A DNA stretch of 64,000 nt, from contig CM074857.1 in NCBI GenBank assembly GCA_037501455.1, positions 111,385,501 to 111,449,500 of the forward strand, written 5' to 3'. This document shows positions 58,338 to 64,000 of this stretch, piece after piece. This stretch comes from Lantana camara. Lineage: Eukaryota; Streptophyta; Magnoliopsida; Lamiales; Verbenaceae. The stretch's first letter is position 1, and each line of letters starts with the position of its first letter. The notes below the pieces were generated by a model that was not told where the DNA came from, did not search any database, and saw only the letters and a program-made list of their open reading frames with translations. The position numbers and the translations under genes were made by a program.

Positions 58338-60611
58338 TGTTAGGAATAGTGCCCTTAAAGCCGATATGTAATAGTCCGCTTTGTACTTTTCCCTTTGTAA
58401 ATCACAGACAATCTTTGAATAATAAACGAATTGAGGCAACACTTATTTATATGCTCTTGTTTAATTGTATGATTACTTTAACTGTGCTTGTATAAGAACT
58501 CTCCTAATCTTAATGACTTATAGGACTCTATCACTTAAGCGAAGTGGTTCATGAAAGTTGGAACGAGCCCTATATCACATAAGTCATGATTAGAAATCAC
58601 TCCAAGCTGATGAGTCCAAAAGGCAGTGTGAGTGTCGATATGACTCGTTCGAGGCTTGCTCGTATGATCACGCCCTTAAGAAGGACCACCTTGTTTCATG
58701 GGGTGCAAAGTGTATGCTTGATATGTGTGTGATACATGGGGGTGCTCACTTATTCCAAGTGGGTACACTGAGGTGTCCCGTGTGAGAAGATTCCTAAATG
58801 GGAAAAGAAGTTTCTATTTCTGGAAATAGAAACTTTTAGATTAGGAAATATCTCACAAGTCATTGATGTGATTCAGTAGTCCTTAGACTTGAGATTCCAT
58901 CTATACTTTGTGAGCTAACTCTGCAATCTTAGGTGTAAGCTTTAAAGGATGTCGCCCGACACAGCTGATTCAAAGCCTATGCTGGGGCTGCACAAGTAGC
59001 ACATGGAAGCATATGAGAATCAATAAAGGACCTACACTTGCATAAGCAAGTTGATCTCTTATTGTGTAATTCATTCATATGCCATCGAGGAGACCTTGGT
59101 CAAGGCAGTGGATCGAGATCAAGAAATGGGTTTATTGGATCGAGATCAAACGGATATGAAATGAACTTAACTTTAAGATCGAGATTATTAGAGTTCTAAT
59201 TATTCCCTTACCCTAGATCTTGAATGAGATATAGGCTGTAGGAGGACCTTATTTCACATATGTTAATGACTTAAAGGTTTTTTCGAATTGATACATTCTT
59301 ATTTAGCTAGGGGTCACACACCTGTTGTTAGACTATGGTAGTGTGATCTGTGGACCGATTAATTAATAAGGTATTAATTAATTAGGGTCACTGCTAATTG
59401 AACTAAGAACCTAGAGGGTCACACACAAATGCCCGGTCATGGGGGTTAAGGCTTGAATCGATTAAACGAGTTGATCGAACCAACAAAGTATTGGAAAAGG
59501 GCCACATGTGTGAAACTCACGTGTGGGGCATGTGTCCTTACGTGACACGTGTCACGTTGTGGTGATGATTAAATAATTAATTTGATTAATTATTTAATGG
59601 ACTTTAATTTAATTATGAGATAATGATTTTCTGTCATCCGAACTATGACCCATTTTCCAATTCACCATCTAAACTATTTCGACCTCAATACCACCATACA
59701 AACTATTATTTCTTGACAAACCACCATCCCGACTTATTTTTTAGCGGTTTTGACTAAAAAATACCACACATGTGATATGGTGTGAGAACACCAAGGGTAA
59801 ATCCATGGAAAAATAACAAAGAGAGATAGATTTACATGTGTTAAAATATTCAAAACTGCTGAAAAAATAGTCAAAACAGCTGAAAAATAATCAAAACCGC
59901 TGAAAAATAAGCTGGGATGGTGGTTTGTCAAGAAATAATAGTTTGTATGGTGGTATTGGAGTCGAAATAGTTTAGATGGTGAATTACAAAATGGGTCATT
60001 GTTCGGATGGCAGAAAATCATTATCTCTTTAATTATTAATTATCATTAAAGTTCTAATTTGGAGATATTAAGTTTAATAAAGAATTAATTAATTATTAGC
60101 ATCAAGTTATTTATTGTGAATAAATATATAATTAAAATATCTAAAGTTGGTCAAAAGAAAACTTTTGGTCAAAGTAGAAAAACTTTCTTTCCAAGTAAGA
60201 AATCTCTTTGCTTCAAGGGTAAGGAATCCCATTCCTACAAGGAAGAGGGGTTCGAACCCCATGATGATTGATAGCAAATCTCTCCTTCTCCAAATTATAT
60301 CATACAAACCCTAGAGACCCTAAACACTAAATACAATACTAGCATCCTCCCTGTTTAGATCGTGATCGAGGTTGGTGTGGATTATTACTTTAGAGGGCTG
60401 CTATCTTGAAGTCTTAAAAGATTTGAAAGGAGCTCGTGGGACTTGCCGCTTAAAGCGAGTTTGAAGGCGGCTCAAAACGTGTCAAGAAAGACTCGATCTA
60501 AGTAAGTTCTTGAATTCCTACGAATCGGGAATAGGAATTGCAAGTCTAGATCTCGCTTTTAGGGAAAAAAAATTAAATTCTGCTGCATTACTTTTCGTGT
60601 TTTTCCCAACA
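58338..60611 (+). mobile_element. Solo LTR, TGTTAGG...CCAACA, with nested MITE
   Basis: TGTTAGGAATAGTGCCC to TTTTCCCAACA, flanked by ctaga (58333-58337) and ctaaa (60612-60616), a 5-bp duplication with one mismatch. About 1.86 kb without the MITE at 59617-60027. No PBS, PPT or coding region inside, so it is best read as a solo LTR left by LTR-LTR recombination. Superfamily not certain; terminal sequence suggests copia. Confidence 0.75.
59617..60027. mobile_element. MULE-type MITE, copy 2
   Basis: GAGATAATGATTTTCTGTCA... with its inverted partner ...CAGAAAATCATTATCTC. Perfect 9-bp duplication TTTAATTAT on both sides (59608-59616, 60028-60036). The two halves are nearly complementary through most of their length (ccaccatcccgacttatttt and mirror). 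A 9-bp duplication fits Mutator-like elements. Confidence 0.93.
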
Positions 60612-60649
60612 CTAAATGCCTAACTTGATTTGAAATAATTTAAAATGAT

Positions 60650-62115
60650 TGATACGTGCATATTTGTTTAAATTTGGGACTTAGAATTCCTATGTTTTAC
60701 CCCACTATTTGATTCAATTGCTTAATATTCTATGCTTTCCGTAGGAAATGTAATTTGGAGAGGCTTGAGGAGAATTTACAAGAAAAGGGGCTGCCACGCA
60801 AGCCCACAAGCCAAGGCCAAGTTGAAATCTTAAGTTGTGAGAAGCCCATGTAATTAAGAGCCCACAAAGTCATCAATGTCCACTCTCCCAAAACGTTACA
60901 ATTTAACAAAGCATCAATTTTGGATTTATGGGATTAGCGGCAGCATTCATTTTCGGGAGTTACATGGTGTGGTTAATGGATGATTAGTGGCTAGTGGACA
61001 TGAAGATTAATGTGTAACTCATGGTGTTAGTGGTAGTGATGATTGACAATCATGGCATGAAAATGAAGAATGAGGGGAAGCACATTTTGTTTGGCATGAC
61101 AACACCACTTGAAGAGAATTGATGACAGTCCCTATTGATGGCATTACGTGGGGAATATGGAGCAAAAGGGTTGATACTCCTTGGCACTACATAAAGCACG
61201 CAACCGGGAAGAGATTTCGGGCATCACTAGTTCATTTCCTCTTTTCTTAGCTTAGTTGAATATTATGTTTTCCATTTCATATTTGTCTTTAAATTTCGTT
61301 ATGAGTAGCTAAGTTATCTTTTAGTTGGGATTTTTCAAGCATGTGTTAGATTGTGTGAGACAATTTGTTTGGGGTTGATTAATTCAAGTTATCCGTTTTA
61401 TTTTCGATTTCATGCCATTGGGTTTTGCCTTATTCTTTGATTTTGGCGCCGAATCTTAGAGTTAGCAATTCACATACATCTAGTCAATTCATTTGGTGGA
61501 GTCTAGCCGGGCAATTAACGAAGTAGCAGTCAACACTAGGTTGTTAAGTTCGGCTGATTTTGTGTTGTGGAATATTACGGTCTAATTAGGCGAAGTAGGA
61601 GTTTCTACTTAGTCGATTAGGGTTAGTGTTTCTTTAGATCGTAAAGCAATTAGTTAATTGAATCTTTGAAGGAGTTTCTGAAAAGGTTATTAGCTAATTA
61701 GAGAATAGTCTTTAGGAGTTTCTTCATATTATTCTAAAAATACGAATAAGCGAGGGAGCCTAAGGTAATTGGTAACTATAGCTAGCCTAACGAGGAGTTA
61801 ATCACCCTGTCCGTGATCATAGTCTGATGCATGCGTAGGAAAATCCCGGCTATTTGTTATCTACTGAATTAATCTAAGTGTCAGCTGCGTTTAGTTGTTA
61901 ATTATTTGTTTATTTAGTCTCGTTTTGTTTATTTCATTAGTTTAATCCAAAACTTGATAAACCCCCCCTATTTTAATTGTTCGTTTTATTTTCTTGGCAG
62001 ATTAAAGGAGTACAAATTCGTCCAATCCCCGTGGATCGATACCCGTTGCCACTATTATACATTTTAATCGTGTGCAATAATTGGGACTTATTATTGGTGG
62101 TCTCGACACCTATCA
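60650..62115 (+). repeat. 5' LTR of element C (Athila/Tat-type Ty3/gypsy)
   Basis: TGATACGTGCATATTTG to GACACCTATCA, 1466 bp, directly followed by a tRNA-Asp-type PBS and gag. Its family differs from elements A and B: no GTAACG palindromes seen. The 3' LTR lies beyond the window. Confidence 0.85.
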
Positions 62116-62120
62116 ATTTT

Positions 62121-62138
62121 TGGCGCCGTTGCCCGGGA
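62121..62138 (+). other. Primer-binding site, element C (tRNA-Asp type)
   Basis: TGGCGCCGTTGCCCGGGA immediately inside LTR C. Confidence 0.88.
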
Positions 62139-62170
62139 ATTAGTTTTTAATTGACTTTGTTTCTTTTCTT

Positions 62171-64000
62171 ATGCCTAGGAACCTTCGTTCGGGACAACTA
62201 GTTGCATACGATCCCGAGACCGAAAAGACCGCTAAGAAGATTAGGAAGTGAACCAAACAAAGGAAAGAACAAGCAGCAGTTGGTGAAAGTTCGAGTCCGT
62301 TTGAACTGGACTCGGACATTGAAACTGAACAGCAGTTGGAATTTGAAGAACAGACTGTCAGTGAACCTGACAGTGATCACGGACAGGATATGGCTCAGAA
62401 CAGAACACTTCGGGAGCTTGCCCGACCTACTGAGGCACAACATCCACTCTGCATAACTTTTCCAGAACTGCAAGAAGGCTTCGAACTGAAGTCGGGACTC
62501 ATCCATTTGTAGCCAACTTTCCGAGGGTTGGAGAATGAGGACCCAAACAAGCATCTTAAGGAATTTCACCTTGTGTGCACGTCCATGAAGCCACACAATG
62601 TGACGGAGGATCAAATCAAGTTAAGGGCTTTTCCCTTTTCATTGCAAGATGCGGCTAAAGAGTGGCTATATTACTTACCTTCGGGTACGGTCACAACTTG
62701 GGCGGACATGTCAAGACAATTCCTTGAGAGATACTTTCCGGCTTCTCGTGCTACAAACATTAGGCGAGAAATTTGTGGCGTGAAGCAAAGGGATTCCGAG
62801 AGCCTCTACGAATATTGGGAAAGGTTCAAGAGGTTACTAGCAAGTTGCCCTCAACATGGAATTTCGGATCAATTGGTCATTCAATATTTCTATGAAGGAC
62901 TAACTCCGATGGAACGTAGAATGATGGATGCCGCGAGTGGCGGAGCAATTGTTAGCAAGACACCAGCCGAAGCTAGAGAGCTCATATCGACCATGGCTGT
63001 AAATTCTCAACAATTTGAAGCTCGGCAGGACACCCCCCAAAGGGTGAATGAGGTAAATACTAATTCACTTGATAAAATTGAGTCTTTGCTAACAACCTTG
63101 GTGCAGAAAATGAATGTAGGTCCTACTCCACCGGCAAGAGTTTGTGGCATTTGCACTAGCCCCGCTCACTTCACTGATGCATGCCCAACTCTACACGAAG
63201 AGACATCTCGGAATGTGAATACCATTGGATACCAACAAATGAAGTTTGATCCCTATTCAAACACCCATAACCTTGGATGGCGAAGTTACCCAAGCCACAG
63301 CTATGCAAACAACCAACCGATCAATCAGAACTTCCATCCGATACCACCACCACAACAGCCTTCAGGCTCAGGTACATCTCTTAGTGATATTGTCCATATG
63401 CTAGCTACTAACACTGAGAAATTTCAACAGGACACTGCGATGAGATTTCAGAAGGTGGAAGAGAGTATAAAGAGTTTGGAGATTCACGTGGGACAAATTG
63501 CATCGTCGGTCAGCAAAGTGGAGACCCAAGGCAAACTACTATCGCAAAAGCTTGACTTAAGGCACAACGTGAGTGCGATTATGGTGCAAAACGGAAAGGA
63601 ATTAAAGCCTCCAGTCGACAGGTATCCCAAATATGACCAGGAACAGGGCACTAATTCAGAAACTGAGAAGAAGGCTGAGAAGGATCCTGCCAGAGATCAC
63701 AGACAGAATTCCAGTCCAGCTGAAGTCTATCAGAAGCCTCAGCCACTGGTAGTTCCACCACCATTCCCTGAAAGGTTCGTTCAGAGAAAGAAGGACAAAG
63801 AAAATAAGAACATCTTGGCTCCTTTTGAAAAAGTTGAAGTGAACGTTCCACTCCTTGAGGCCATTAAACAGGTTCCACACTACGCAAAATTTCTTAAGGA
63901 ATTGTGCACCAACAAGCGTAAGTTGACAGGTAATGAGAAGGTGAGAATGTTTCAGCAGTTTTACAAAGAAAATTACCTCATAAGTGTCACGACAAAGGTA
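62171..64000 (+). pseudogene. Element C gag (Athila/Tat type), 3'-partial
   Basis: ATG 62171, MPRNLRSGQLVAYDPETEK. In-frame stops TGA at 62249 (expected Arg, CGA) and TAG at 62510 (expected Leu). From 62513 to the window end the frame is open for 496 codons. Gag core: LRAFPFSLQDAAKEWLYYLP, FLERYFPASRATNIRREICG, YWERFKRLLASCPQHGI, MMDAASGGAIVSKTPAEAR. Zinc knuckle CGICTSPAHFTDAC (C-x2-C-x4-H-x4-C). Then comes a coiled region (LEIHVGQIASSVSKVETQGK) and the gag-protease linker (VEVNVPLLEAIKQVPHYAKF). The protease and pol would lie beyond the window. Two stops make the copy non-functional unless read through. Confidence 0.88.

Noticed and set aside
62198..62614. 138-codon minus-strand frame
   Set aside because: Antisense to the element C gag, whose plus-strand reading matches known gag proteins.
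1..64000. tRNA, rRNA or snoRNA genes
   Set aside because: I saw no cloverleaf or conserved RNA gene text by eye; a tRNAscan/Infernal run would decide.

Overview
The window is nuclear DNA of a flowering plant, a core eudicot and possibly an asterid. It has GT-AG introns, AT-rich intergenic DNA, plant-specific gene families and dense nested transposons. Three genes look ordinary and intact: an NPF7-clade transporter (+, 5' end outside the window, 133-2285), a plastid pyruvate kinase of the tobacco isozyme G type (-, 12 exons, 4263-10540), and a single-exon plant-specific protein of unknown function (+, 52507-53637). Two small genes, one with a PB1-like domain (47702-48175, +, frameshifted) and one with a Myb/SANT-like domain (51063-51598, -), face each other across a large inverted minisatellite and may belong to a transposon.

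Layout. 1-10.6 kb: NPF and pyruvate kinase converge on an 0.8 kb foldback element. 11.4-16.5 kb: Ty3/gypsy LTR remains with one MITE. 17.0-21.8 kb: a Ty1/copia element (-) with both LTRs, tRNA-iMet-type PBS and PPT, no recognisable gag, and a solo LTR inside its reverse transcriptase. 21.8-24.3 kb: a MITE and one arm of a foldback/MULE-like element. 24.3-45.7 kb: Athila-type Ty3/gypsy elements arranged LTR-internal-LTR-internal-LTR-internal, with a second family (element B, 29625-39015) nested in the protease gene of the first (element A). Both families keep gag, protease and a 3' ORF ('ORF3') and both lack reverse transcriptase, RNase H and integrase. 45.7-47.3 kb: a hAT element and inverted foldback sequence. 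47.3-52.3 kb: the two small genes, two opposed arrays of a 42-bp repeat, and a 315-bp tandem duplication. 54.2-62.1 kb: a copia fragment holding two hAT elements, a gypsy LTR piece, a solo LTR carrying a MULE-type MITE, and the 5' LTR of a third Athila-type element whose gag runs off the window end.

The most striking signals are (1) arrays of palindromic GTAACG-NN-CGTTAC motifs whose flanking arms differ between units but stay complementary within a unit. They sit upstream of TATA-like boxes both in the LTRs and in front of ORF3. (2) A roughly 2-kb inverted pair of minisatellite arrays that could fold into a very long hairpin. All homology statements come from reading the sequence and from recalled family knowledge. 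No search or alignment program was run.
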